Assembly: GCA_009859145.1 (NCBI GenBank) | Contig: VRVR01000001.1 | Span: 372,001-436,000, forward strand | Length of the DNA: 64,000 bases | Reading direction: 5' to 3' | Source: Andalucia godoyi | Lineage: Eukaryota; Discoba; Jakobea; Jakobida; Andaluciidae | Shown here: positions 9,039 through 20,500 of the stretch, piece after piece | Position numbering within the stretch: position 1 is the first letter of the stretch | Layout: the number at the start of each line of letters is the position of its first letter | Notes under the pieces: model-generated | Database searches by the model: none | Seen by the model: only the letters and a program-made list of their open reading frames with translations | What the model was told of the DNA's origin: nothing | Position numbers and translations under genes: made by a program

Positions 9039-9931
9039 TCGAGCAGCTCGTTTTGAGAACAGGTTTGCACACAAAAATGCGAAAAATTGGAAAAGAGTGA
9101 TGCGAAAGAGAACATGGTCCCTTTTTATATAACGCAACCCCAAAACGACTGGTGGACTGCTGTGAATAAATGGCTGTTGACAGCCGTCGACATTGCTGTT
9201 GAATGAAGGATGAACCTGCAGATTGCTGCTACCGGTTGTGGTTGTTGTTGATGTTGCGGCGGCGTAGTGTGCAGGTCGAGGCCCAATGAGACACTGTCGA
9301 ATACGGACAACCGATTCCTTGTAATCGATGATTCCTCCGCCGCGGCCTCTCTCTGCGTGTGTGTGGGTGTGACGCACAACATTGCCAATCAACAGAATGA
9401 ATACAATATCCGCTCGATTGAAAACAGCGAATGAAAGATCGAGAGAGAATCAACAAGTTGATAAATTGCGGAATGGCAATAAAAGAATCTCGCTGAAATC
9501 CCTAGTTCTTTCCTTGTTCCCAAGGTCCAGACGGTTTCTAACGAATGCACTCATTGATCCATTCGAGAGCTCTGAACGAAATGCAGGTTGTTTCTGGTTT
9601 GGGGTGCGCAGACCCACGGATGTCCACTCAAAGGGGAACTTCATGCTGAAGCGGATTTATAAAGTCCCTCTACGCCAAATAACCTGTCTGAGGCGCAGCA
9701 TGTGAGCCAAATGCTTGGAGAGAATTGAGTTGGAGGGTTTACTGTACCTTTTGTTTCTTTTTGCAGCATTTGTTTGACGAAAGTCGACTGTCTTGAAGCA
9801 GACCTTCATCCTTGGTCTTTCTCTCTTCTCTCCATTTCCCACAGAGAGCGTCAGCTTTCCTTTTCTTTGATTTCCCTCCATTCTTTTCGATTTCAAGTTT
9901 GGTGGTCGCCGTCAAACTGTATCATATAAAA
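9039..9931. other. divergent promoter region containing repeat block copy 1
   Basis: This region lies head to head between the ProRS and FHIP genes. Most of it is the dispersed repeat at 9147-9738. The remainder, 9739-9931, is pyrimidine-rich and leads into the FHIP start codon. Confidence 0.5.
9147..9738. repeat. dispersed repeat block, copy 1
   Basis: About 590 bases match 46240-46848 in the same orientation. From about 9215 to 9738 I count only a few differences, for example GCGGCCTCTC versus GCGGTCTCTC, TGTGAGCC versus TGCGAGCC and TTGAGTTGG versus TTAAGTTGG. The first 70 bases are more diverged, with small insertions. Both copies lie in a head-to-head intergenic region. I see no clear terminal inverted repeats, no TG...CA ends and no transposase. 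Confidence 0.9.
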
Positions 9932-11935
9932 ATGTCTTGGAAGGGATTTTTTTCCAAAGTCCAAGAGACAGTGAATGCTGCACAGCCAAAGCTTGCCAGC
10001 ATCCTTCAGAAAGGAGTCCAGCTTTTGTCGTCAGACCCTCCCGAGAAACAAGCCTCGATGGAGTGGAACCACGTCATCGACTACTTTGGACATTTGGAAC
10101 AACGTGACAGGAAGTCGCAACTGAAGGAACCACTTCGATCGGAAGTGTTTGACAGACTGGACAGAATGATTGCACTGTTGATCCAAGAGTCGCAGGATCC
10201 AGCCAGTGAACGTCGAGTATTTGCATTTTTCAAAGAGAATAATGTAGTGACCACTGTCTGTCGATTGTGTCAACAAGATATCCCGATCGGTTGTTCTTCA
10301 AGACTTTTGCAATCGTTGTCCAGACTTATTCAAGATGTGCCTTTCGAATTTCTGTCCGTTGCGAGCAATTTGAGGCCGATTTCGGACTGTCTCTCGAACA
10401 TCGTCTTCAACGCGCCGTTTCGGGATCAGTACTCATCCGAGCTGGCGACGTTGCTTCTCAAGCTGTCCACGCGCTTACAGCGAGATGAACGATTGCTGGG
10501 TCTTTTCATGCCCGATGAAAACACATTTCCTATCATGTCATGTGTTTTGGAGATGTTTACCAGTGCGCCTTCTGGCAAGGTGGGAGAAAAGATCAAGAAT
10601 GCGATCATCGCACTGTGTTGCATATCGGACAGTACTTTCGGGGCCTTTGCAATCGGCGGTTTGCATCCAAATGTTGCGGATGTTGTTCTTCACCATCTCA
10701 TGAGTCTGTATGCAGATCTGGATCGTCGCAACTTTCACATTTACGACACCAAAAACGAAACTGCGACGAAGGAATTCTTCCGACATCTTTCCTTTGTGGA
10801 TCGCTTGTTACAAGTTTCAAACAAGCATATCCAAGAGTACATTCAATCTCGATTAGAAGTGGAAGTTGGATCATCTTTTTTGCGCGCCGAAGTGTTCTTC
10901 TCGGATGAATCCGCCCAGGCTGGTACCACTGAACATGCGCTTGTTTTCTTGCGAGAAATTGTTCTTTCTATTGAGTCAAACGGATTTCTGCGTGCCATTG
11001 TTAGTGCCATTTTTGTTAATCATCCTTCTCGATCCGAAGCTTTACTTTCCAGACTGTTTTCCGAAGATGAGCATATTGTCCTTGGCGTCCTTGACTTTTT
11101 ATCGGCCTTATTGTCTCGAAACCATTGGGAAACGTTGTGGATCCTTGTTGGACAGTATTTTCAGTCTGCCTCATTCTTGAATGAAGGAACATCTTCGGTG
11201 TCCGTTGAATTGTTTTCTCAGAAAGATAGGGAAGCGATATTTGCATTGTTTCCTGCAATCGATGGCGTTCCGTCGGAGAACTCCGTCTATGCTGAGGATG
11301 CGAAATCCAAAATCATGTCCAATCTCATGTCATTGCACTTGATGAGTTTCCAGTTACAAGATCCTGCACTTGCAAGTGTCTTCCGGTTTCCTGAAAAGGA
11401 GATTGTTTTGAGGAACAACTCAGGGGTTCCGGATGTCAGAAATTGCTTACTATTGAGCTCCTTGTTACGGAAATTTTCTCAGTTTTTGTCCAACTCTTCT
11501 GTTGTGAATATCCAGTTGACAGGGTTATTGTCCAGCCTGTGTGTCATCCCGTGCCCGCTGCTGCTATGTTTTCTCTTCTGCCCGTCGTTGGATGTCAGTC
11601 CCGATTGTCCTTCACTGTGTAAGTCGTTGAGGTTTCTTAGCCGTCAGATACTATCCGACTTGCAATATCCGTCTATTTCTGAGCGGCTTCCGAATGTTCT
11701 GGCCCATTTGGGAATTTCTGATGCTCCTGCGGAGCAGTCGTCGGAGTTGGAAAAGGACTCCAACTTTGATGTTTCGGTGGCCATCCTTCTCGAGTTCAAG
11801 AGAGAGTTTACGGGAACGTTGGAAGCTTGGGCTGGATCATCATCTTGGCTGGACAGTGAGGCAAAATCGGTGCAAGAAGAACTCGAAACAGCAAGGCATT
11901 TACATTTTGAGAATGAACCCACAGAGCGAGAGTAA
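9932..11935 (+). CDS. FHIP family protein (FTS-Hook interacting, RAI16-like)
   Basis: FHIP proteins (formerly FAM160) join Hook adaptors and FTS into a complex that links early endosomes or other cargo to cytoplasmic dynein. The 667-residue protein is all-helical. Its N-terminus (MSWKGFFSKVQETVNAAQP, then WNHVIDYFGHLE) resembles the FHIP start, where a short amphipathic helix is followed by a W-x-x-I-x-x-Y pattern. HEAT/ARM-like helices continue to about residue 620, and the last 60 residues are acidic and charged. The ATG at 9932 is the first one that starts this conserved helix; an earlier in-frame ATG at 9812 would add a 40-residue hydrophobic stretch with no family support. It ends 17 bases from the stop of the convergent asparaginase gene. 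I recognise the family by overall pattern rather than by a catalytic motif. Confidence 0.68.
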   Translation: MSWKGFFSKVQETVNAAQPKLASILQKGVQLLSSDPPEKQASMEWNHVIDYFGHLEQRDRKSQLKEPLRSEVFDRLDRMIALLIQESQDPASERRVFAFFKENNVVTTVCRLCQQDIPIGCSSRLLQSLSRLIQDVPFEFLSVASNLRPISDCLSNIVFNAPFRDQYSSELATLLLKLSTRLQRDERLLGLFMPDENTFPIMSCVLEMFTSAPSGKVGEKIKNAIIALCCISDSTFGAFAIGGLHPNVADVVLHHLMSLYADLDRRNFHIYDTKNETATKEFFRHLSFVDRLLQVSNKHIQEYIQSRLEVEVGSSFLRAEVFFSDESAQAGTTEHALVFLREIVLSIESNGFLRAIVSAIFVNHPSRSEALLSRLFSEDEHIVLGVLDFLSALLSRNHWETLWILVGQYFQSASFLNEGTSSVSVELFSQKDREAIFALFPAIDGVPSENSVYAEDAKSKIMSNLMSLHLMSFQLQDPALASVFRFPEKEIVLRNNSGVPDVRNCLLLSSLLRKFSQFLSNSSVVNIQLTGLLSSLCVIPCPLLLCFLFCPSLDVSPDCPSLCKSLRFLSRQILSDLQYPSISERLPNVLAHLGISDAPAEQSSELEKDSNFDVSVAILLEFKREFTGTLEAWAGSSSWLDSEAKSVQEELETARHLHFENEPTERE

Positions 11936-11951
11936 ATCAGTTTTATCTTTA

Positions 11952-13808
11952 TCACTCATTTCGCAGTTGGCGATTCTCGAGATAGTCCACAAGGGCTCGA
12001 TGTCCATATCGTTCCGCCTCATCCTTGCACGAAATTCCTGGGCCGTACGTAGCGAGCAATGATTCAGGCGAAATGTTCACCAAATATTCCACAACCTCCC
12101 GTTGATTTGCAGCACATGCAAAATGAATGGGATATCTTCCGTCATAGTTGCTAACAAAAACATCTGCACCGAATTGGACGAGACGACAGATGAAGGATAA
12201 ATCGCCAGTGTATGCAGCGCGGCACACAAAAGACGGAAATTCTGCAAGCGACTCGTCAAAAGAATCTTTCAAAGTAGCACCTGCTTGTACTAGCAAGCTG
12301 CAAACATCATCATGGCCGGCGAACAGCGCATCTCGCAGAGCCGTGTGCCCAAACCTGTCTTTTGCGTGAACAAACGCACCTTTCAGCAAAAGATATTCCA
12401 CCACGTCTTTGAAACCACCGCTGGCTGCGACGTGAAGTGGAGATCGAGCATCATAGTCTGTCAAATTAACAATCAACGGATTGTCTGAAGTTTCAACATA
12501 CCGCTTGATCATGGACAAGTTTCCGGACCCCGCAGCAGCACACAGGAGCGATGGATACAAAGCGTCAGCAATCTTCTTGCGGTCTGCAAAATCGGTCTCC
12601 AAGGCTCGCGCAACAGCGCTGACGAATGTTTCGTCCAAAAACGAAAATCGCTGCTTCGGTGCAATGAACGTCAACTCACCGCGCATATTCTTTTTCAACA
12701 ACTCTCGAACTTCTCGCACATCAAGTCCTTTGCCAAGCAAGTACGACAACTTTCCCAAAGCACACTCAGCAGTCATATCTGAACCGCAAACAACACCGAC
12801 TTCTGTCAGCCCTCTTCCGGCGGCATATATATCCGAGACAATTCCCTTTGCGCATTGTGTGACATTCACGATGACAACACCTCTGTTGCATGCATTTCTC
12901 AACACACCCAACAAATCAGCGCGTTCAGGTGCATTTCCAGCTCCAAACGTTTCAAGCACCACTCCTTCCATGGGTGGTTGAAGAAACGCGGCCAACGTCG
13001 TCGCTGTGATTCCTGGAAACAGACGGATGGCTCCCACATTACGGCACAGCGTCGTGTGGACAGCAAACCGCGCAATTGAGTAAGGTACGAAGACGGCATC
13101 CCACGCAACATTGATTCCAATTCCAGCAGTCGCAATGGGAGCAAAATTTGGAGAATCAAAAGCGTTGTAGCCAATTGCGTCCATTTTAGAGGTTCTGTTT
13201 CCACGAAAAGCGCAATTGTTAAAAAAAAGCAGAACTTCAGGGATGACAAAATGACCTGCAATTGTCAAAGACCCCAGCAAGTTCTCTCTAGCGTCATTTC
13301 TGATTTCCGAAACCGGCACTTGCGAGCCGGTAATGACAACCGTCTTTCCCAAGTTTTCGAGAACGAACGACAACGCCGATGCAGTGTACGACATCGTGTC
13401 AGTCCCATGGAGAACGACAAATGCATCATAGGAATGATAGTGCTTTCCAATATCGGATGCAATTCGCAGCCAGTCATCCATGTCCATGTTCGAGGAGTCT
13501 AACAACGGACAATACTCAATAATGTTCCAGCACACACGCTTCTCGTATAATGACATTGGCATCACATGGCCAGAAGAATGATCTGCCCACTCGGGGTCAT
13601 GAAACTGATACATGGACTCCAATTTGTGCTCGAGATAATCAGGCTCAGGTGCGTACCCGCGGGGCGTGTTCTTCATTCCAATCGTGCCGCCCGTGTAAAT
13701 GATCAACACACGGGTAACCTCGTTGTGGTGCACATACTGTGCTTGCTCAGAAGCAGAAATATGAGCAGCCGTTAAGGACTCCGGCACTCGGTACTTGTCA
13801 TGAGACAT
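11952..13808 (-). CDS. ASPG: L-asparaginase (bacterial type I) with C-terminal ankyrin repeats
   Basis: Hydrolyses asparagine to aspartate and ammonia; the animal homologue ASPG (60 kDa lysophospholipase) has the same domain order. The 618-residue protein carries the two threonine motifs of the asparaginase active site: IIYTGGTIGM (Thr39 and Thr42) and HGTDTM at residues 134-139. It also has a TGSQVP segment and RNDARENL. Residues about 410-600 are ankyrin repeats, for example SPLHVAASGG and TALRDALFAGHDD. No signal peptide is visible, so it is probably cytosolic. The start ATG at 13806-13808 lies about 30 codons before the first motif. Confidence 0.93.
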   Translation of the reverse strand: MSHDKYRVPESLTAAHISASEQAQYVHHNEVTRVLIIYTGGTIGMKNTPRGYAPEPDYLEHKLESMYQFHDPEWADHSSGHVMPMSLYEKRVCWNIIEYCPLLDSSNMDMDDWLRIASDIGKHYHSYDAFVVLHGTDTMSYTASALSFVLENLGKTVVITGSQVPVSEIRNDARENLLGSLTIAGHFVIPEVLLFFNNCAFRGNRTSKMDAIGYNAFDSPNFAPIATAGIGINVAWDAVFVPYSIARFAVHTTLCRNVGAIRLFPGITATTLAAFLQPPMEGVVLETFGAGNAPERADLLGVLRNACNRGVVIVNVTQCAKGIVSDIYAAGRGLTEVGVVCGSDMTAECALGKLSYLLGKGLDVREVRELLKKNMRGELTFIAPKQRFSFLDETFVSAVARALETDFADRKKIADALYPSLLCAAAGSGNLSMIKRYVETSDNPLIVNLTDYDARSPLHVAASGGFKDVVEYLLLKGAFVHAKDRFGHTALRDALFAGHDDVCSLLVQAGATLKDSFDESLAEFPSFVCRAAYTGDLSFICRLVQFGADVFVSNYDGRYPIHFACAANQREVVEYLVNISPESLLATYGPGISCKDEAERYGHRALVDYLENRQLRNE

Positions 13809-14560
13809 CTCGCGCGATGAAAGAATCAGATAAAGACTTCCGAAGAAGAAAAGAGAAAAACAAAAACAAAAACACGGAGAAACCGGGGAGCATCAGTGAA
13901 AAATGGAAGAGCAGATTTCTTCCTGCCTGGGCCTCAGAGATCCCCCCGACAGATCACCACCCACCCAACCAGCAGATTATCTTCCTCTCGAGATGCCGTT
14001 CGACCCAAAGAAGGAAACAGACATTTGCTCTGACCCGCTCTGACATCACCACTGACAGCTTGACGCTTTCCTGGCGTTCGCTCTTTCCTCATCCTCATGC
14101 TTTCCGTTTCCCCTCTTCTCGTTTTTTTGTTCCTTCTTTTCCTTTCCTCCTTTTCTCTTTCCCTTCTTAATTTGACAATGTTCATCCCTGCGTGTTACTG
14201 GTTTCCGATTTTCAGTTCGTCGATCAGCGTCATACCAGGGAGAGATGGATCGCAAAATTGAAGCAAGAGCGAGACTCTTCATGTCTCATCTTTCAACTCC
14301 GTTGCGATAGATACTTTTGGATCACCAACACTCTTTCCGTTCAAGGCTCACTTTACAGACCAAAGAAGAAACACAACAAACAAACTACGCAAGAATGCAA
14401 ACGAATCGTCCATAGATGAGCGGCGTGCTGGAAAAACAAACAAAACAAAACAAAACAAAACAAAACAAAACAAAACAAACCAGACAAGAACAGCATATTT
14501 TTACTATGACAACAACGCATTCCACAAGAACAACACCCAGACATCAATCCCATGAATGCG
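13809..14560. other. intergenic with AAAAC pentanucleotide repeat
   Basis: This is the presumed promoter side of the asparaginase gene and the 3' side of the dynein gene. It contains a purine-rich stretch at 13845-13880, pyrimidine-rich sequence at 14060-14165 and an (AAAAC)n run at about 14432-14480. I see no gene in it. Confidence 0.5.
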
Positions 14561-17500
14561 TTAATCATCCAACTGAAGCAGAAGAGCAACACCGCGTCGA
14601 ACCCAGTGATCCTCAGGCTTATCTGATGGGACTCGGATTGCAATGACAAAATTGGTACTATGCCCGGTCGTGGATAGCACACCGCGCCGAGCGCTTTCCT
14701 TGTACACCGGACACCTGTAATGCGGCCGCTTCGGAATCTTCGCGGATTCAGCCGGTTTCAGCCAAATAATTGGACACTCCGAGAACAACACTTTGGGCTG
14801 CGATTCATCCAGAACGTGTGTTTCAGAATTCCAGCGCGCACACTCAAAGAACATACCACGGATGTATGCTCCATCCGTAGGCTTCGAAGTCGGAACGGGA
14901 CCGTCAATGAACTCAAAGTCGAACTCCAAAATGTCGACAGGAATGGTGTACTTTCTCGCAAAGTTTTGTAGAATGCCAGTCAAACAGGCCTGTGTAAAGA
15001 AGAAACCAGAAACCCATAAGATTGTCGGAGGCCCAGAATTGAACCACGATTGCAGCATCTCTAATCGCATCAGAAGGTCTGCCACATACCCGGCCAGCGG
15101 TTTCCTCGACGGATACGACTTTGATGCCCAGGCCGAGGGAACCTGTCCATTGTACAACGAGATACCGACCTTTTCTAAATCCGAACTCATAACGACAAGA
15201 CCTTTGATCGCTTTCCGAATCTGATTGAGGGTGGAGCGAATGACAGTGGTCAATTTGTTGAAGCGAATCAGCTCCTGACAGAACACCGTGTTCATGGATT
15301 CGTTGTAAGAAACGGGGAATTTCTGCTGCGCAAGTTCACCGTCAAAAGGAGCAGGGAGTTTGGCAAGAATCGAGGTGGCAACTTCGTCGACCACTCGGTC
15401 TTGTTCTGAAGATCCCCCGCCTTTTCGCGCACCTGACTGAGCTGTCAAAACAGAAGCGAACAAGGCAGATGTGTCGTTGATATTCTTTGTAATGTCCGCA
15501 TTTTCATGCATACCAAAGACCTCCGGAAGAGCAATTGCCGGCAAACTTTCGATTGGCAGAATCGCTGCATCCCTAGATGACGTAGAAGACGCAGGATCCC
15601 AAGCAGGAACCACGTACGTACCAGATTCAGAAAAGCGATACTTCGGATCACTGATGATCTTGGGAGTGTACACCATCCGAAGAATGCTCATCATGCAGCG
15701 ACGATCCCAATCATCGGTTACTCGGCCGCCGTAATTGCACTCGCCTGTAAGATACAGCAGAGCAGCGAATGGCACTTCGTGGTTTCCTTGGGTCAGCGAT
15801 TCATTGAGGAACATATGCAATTGACGCACGGAAATGCGGAGGTCCGTTTCATTGAACTCATATGGAATGTTGAATCCAATGGCTCCGAATTTTCTTCGTT
15901 CCTGAACGATTGCGTGGAAGAAGCAGAGCCCAAATGCCAGCCGATGCCACTCCATTTCCCGTTGACAAGACTCATAGAAATTCGGGTCGTTGATCGGATC
16001 CGAATTATAAGAACGCAACAAATTGGCACGAAGACCTTTGGGCGGTTCGTTTGTCATTTTCACTCCATCTTGAAGAACGGACAACGGGAATTTGTCGCTG
16101 GGATACGAAGTCAACCACAACCGGAAATTCTGATGCGTTGTGTCCGGCGAAATGGCCTCGCAAATTCTTTCGAGCGTGGACATCCAAGAAGTTGCTAGAT
16201 GACAATTCTGCAAGACAACCCAGCCACCAATCCTCATTGCATTCTGAATCAACCGTTCTGCAATAGGCCCTTGTCCTTGTCCCAGTGAGATGGATTCCAG
16301 CTTGTCGCTCATGCGCATTGAATCGGCAAATTTGAGCAGTTCATTCATGGGATCGGAACCCGGTGACAACACAAAAATAAGCGGAGATCGCACCGTGGAG
16401 TCCGCAAATGTCGAAGGCAAGTCAAAACCGGGCGGAGAAACAAACTGTGCGCCAGTTTTCCCGCTGACAAAACTAAAGACAGCCGGAACAACCTTGTCTG
16501 GACGCAAGCACCGAACAATCAACAACAGCTGGAATGGAGAAATCCTCTGCGACCATCCGTCCGGCAACGGATGTTCGTGGGGCAGTGCCAAATCATACCA
16601 TTCTTGCCATGAACTGACGTTTCTTTCGACGGATGTCGCAAAATCCGAAAAAGGCTGCGGAGCCTGGTCCGTCAACCGACAGATTTCGTCCCAGGACCTC
16701 TGAGAAAGCCACGCAGGAGCAGGATTGGCTCGAGTGTTTTCACCCAAAGAGACACCTCCAGTGAGAAGGAATCGAAGTTCAAAGGCATTCAGATCCTTTG
16801 ATTCCCTGTCCATTATTGCAATGGTGAGCAAGAACGAGAACAAAAGTTTGTCCTTTTCAAACAGGGATCTGCAGACATTGCAGTACAGAGAATAGGTAAA
16901 GTGCGCATTCAGATTAGCGAGGCGTACATCCAAATCCGACGATCTTTCCGCATTTGCTATTGACTGCAAGAACAAATTCTGATACCATGTCAGCGAATAC
17001 TGGTACATCGGATCGATGTTCGACAAAGATGCTATGCAGAAGAACAGCAGTGAAGACCGCAGTGCAACTGGCTGATACCTGATACGCGCAGCATCGATTT
17101 TAGCCTCAGTCTGTTCTGCAATTTGCTGCTTCTTTTCGATCTTGATGGACAATTCCTTTGACGCGGACAGAACCTCAATTCCGGAAGAATCCTCCAATAT
17201 ATTTGATGCAGTCGACAAAACCTCAAGAATCTTATCCTCAATTTCTTTCAGCTGTTTCTTATTCGCAGCAGATTGTATGATAAGATCGTTCTTTTCATCT
17301 TCCAAATCAGGTCTTTCCTGGGCCACAACGGTTCCCAGCAGCTGATCTTCGAGACCTTCAGGAGTGATCATGAAGTTGATAAGCGTGACCTTTGTTGACA
17401 ATTCTGGTAGATAATGGGGATTTCGCAGTTTGGTTGTGATGTATAATCTGAAATCTGCAGAAAACTCGACCGTAGCATCGCCCAAACGAATGCAGGGTAC

Positions 17501-20500
17501 GCCTCCCTGTTTGAACGTTTGTTTCAGCAACAGAGGTTCCAAAGATGGATCCAATTCCTCCCCGACATTTTCCAGTAAAACCGGAGTGCCAAACCGGACA
17601 GCATTCTCCAATGTCCGAAGGAAGTTAGAATCTGAGAGCCGAATCGTAATCATCTTGCTGGATCTTTCCATGTTCCGAATCCACTTGTTTGCTTGCCCCT
17701 CAGGGTCAATGAGCAGCGGCCAGCGGCGAGCGGTGGAAGTAATGATACCATTGTCAGTAGAAAACGAGTCTTTCGGAAGACCATCAATGTACCACGCTCG
17801 CATTTTAACTTGGTCGCCAAGAACCTCCGCAAGCGAAAATGCCTCGGATCTCGGAATCTCAAGCGACTGTGCAAGCGCAATCCATTGACTGACACAATCA
17901 GAGCGATACGGCACGGTAAATGCACCAAGGTAAGCAATCACACCAGCAGCAATCAAAATATCACCCGTCAAGTTGCGGATACGGCGATCCAGTTCCCGAG
18001 CAGACTGTGACCAGCGATCGCGCTCTCCGCCCAGTCCTCCGATGAGCTTCTGTGCTCGGTCCAGCTTCACCGTACAATCATCAACTTCCTTTTCGAGCTG
18101 CACCTTCTTTCCTTGCGTTTCCTCCAGCTGCGTCTGCAATTTTGCCATCTTTTCTTCCACAGCTCGCAGTTCAGCTCTTTTTGCATTCAGCGCCTCCATC
18201 ACTGATGAATACTCCGCCTCCGCCTCTCCCAGCGCAGCTTGTTTCGGCTTCACGATTTTCATGACATCCGAATACTGAACAACCGCTCGAACCCACTTAC
18301 ACAAGCCTTCGGCAGCAGACGATGCATTTCGAACCTTATCGGGATCGAACTCCGGATTGTCGAGAAACTCCTTCTTGATCTTCATTTCAATTGCTGGATT
18401 CACATTGTCCTTGTCATATACTTTCAGCGACTGCAGGAAGCCAGTGTCACCCAGAAGCTTCATAGAAGGACCCCAGTAGTCTTCTACTTTCTTCCCCGTG
18501 GCTGCATCATTCTTCTTTTCCGGTTTGATGTCCTTCATGATGCACACAGCCGACATGACAACTTTGACACCAGGAGGGGGATTTTTCATGGACTTCACAA
18601 GAGAAATGTCATTCGAAGTCAGCGTGTCCAGGGCCGCGAGAGCACCCTTCATGATGGGAATTGCTTTTGAAAGATCAGCCTCACAGTCTTCCTTGATAGC
18701 TTTCGCAGCCATCGCCTTCTCATTTGCAGCAGCCTCGTCACGCATTACGATATCCTTCGTCTTATTGACTTCGACAGCTTCCCGATCAATCTTCTTCATC
18801 AGTTCTTCGGTCTCTGCACCAGCCTTGATTAGTTTTGGTTTCAATGCTTCAAGTTCTTGTTGCATCTTCTTGACCTGTTTCGAAGTCGAGTTCAGCTTGT
18901 CCAGACCATTCTCATACCGATCCTTGACAGCTGTAATCTCAGAGCGTTTCTTGCCAAGCAGTTCCTTGTACGAAGTGATTAAACCAAGGTAGGACGTAGG
19001 TGTGACGTAATTGAACCGTCCGTCCTGAGTTCTGAATTTGTCAGAGAGATGAACAACACTCTGATGCATCTTCTTGCACATGTCAACAACCTTCTTCCGG
19101 TCCTGCTTGGGGACATCGGTCTCCTCCATAAACTTCATGGCTACTGCTTCCAGTGCGTCTTCTGGCCACCTGCGGAACCAGTCAATTGTGCAACAGTTGA
19201 CTAGCGAAGGGAACATGCGCAAGCGGTTTCTAAAAGCGTCCCCGACAGGAGACATGCAAAGAACAACATGCAAATTTCGTCGGCAGCGCTCCACAAACAC
19301 ATTGAACAGGTACGTCGGCGATCCATCAATGGTTTTCCCTTCATTTTTGCACGCAGCTCGAGTACTTTCCACTATCACAGCCTTCTCATCCGAAGCAAAC
19401 AGATTGGGGACTTCGCCGGTGTTCAGCAGATTGTTAATGTCCTCCAGAAAGGTTTCCTTCTTGATTTGAGAATCTGTAAATAAAAATACTGTTTGTTGAC
19501 CCTGCGCACCTGCTCGAGTGAGCAACTTCTTCAAGTCCTCCCGCCATTCCAGATTTCCGTACGTGGACGTGATTTCGACTTGTACAACCTCAAAATCTGA
19601 AATATGCGCAGCAAGGCGAGTTAGGGACTGCCGACCGGAGCCACCAACTCCTACAAGCAACGCATGCCCTCCTGGCTGGCGCAAGATACGGCAAATTCTT
19701 GAGACATGCTCGATGGCAAAGGGGAACAGCACCAAGTTCATGGGTTTCTTGGAAATCTGGTTGAAATCTTCAAGATATCCTTCCATTACCCTGAACAACC
19801 GTTTCACATCATTCACCTCTCTGTACGTTCGACGGTCTCCCGCATTTGGATCCAAATAGTCACCAAATAACAACTGTCGGAGAGTATCAGCATCCGTGCT
19901 GGAGACGTTTTCACCTCCAGTCTGCAGCTTGCGCTTCTCTAGTAGATCTGCGAATACGGCATCCATATCATCCCTGAAGAAATTGGTCAAACAGCCTTTC
20001 AAATGAGAGACAAGCCACTCAGAATCATCTTCCGCAACGAGACGGTCTCCGAAGACTCTAAGGACTTCATGGCACCACAACCGGACAACTCCGACCTTGT
20101 CTGTCACGTGGCGAGACGACGACAAAAGAATGCCCTGCACGACTCTTCCAAAATCTCGAAGATTGAACAAATAATGGCTTTTCGAAGGGGTAGGAAGCAA
20201 CTGTGAAATCGATGTCTTGAACACATCCAATGTGGCAGCTACAATCGATTGAGTACACGAGGCTACCGAACCTTGGAACTGGCGCGTTCTGAAGAACCAG
20301 TTTAAGATTTCCGAAAAGATTCGGGACATCACCGCGTCATCAAATTCCGTGATGGACAAAAGATTGAAATGACGCATAAATCGTGGGGTGACATCGTTGC
20401 GACCTCCTCCTGGTGGTCCCATGGCACAGACAAACATTGTATCGATAACACTTCTGAAGGAGTTATCCGTCAAGTCGTACCATCCGCCGTGGTCAAGATA

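Noticed and set aside
9039-9392. Long N-terminal extension of ProRS
   Set aside because: This part is the dispersed repeat, and the ATG at 9038 gives a convincing mitochondrial leader.
9382-9705. A small protein encoded in the repeat block (107 codons)
   Set aside because: The frame is kept in both copies only because the DNA is nearly identical; no domain or codon pattern supports it.
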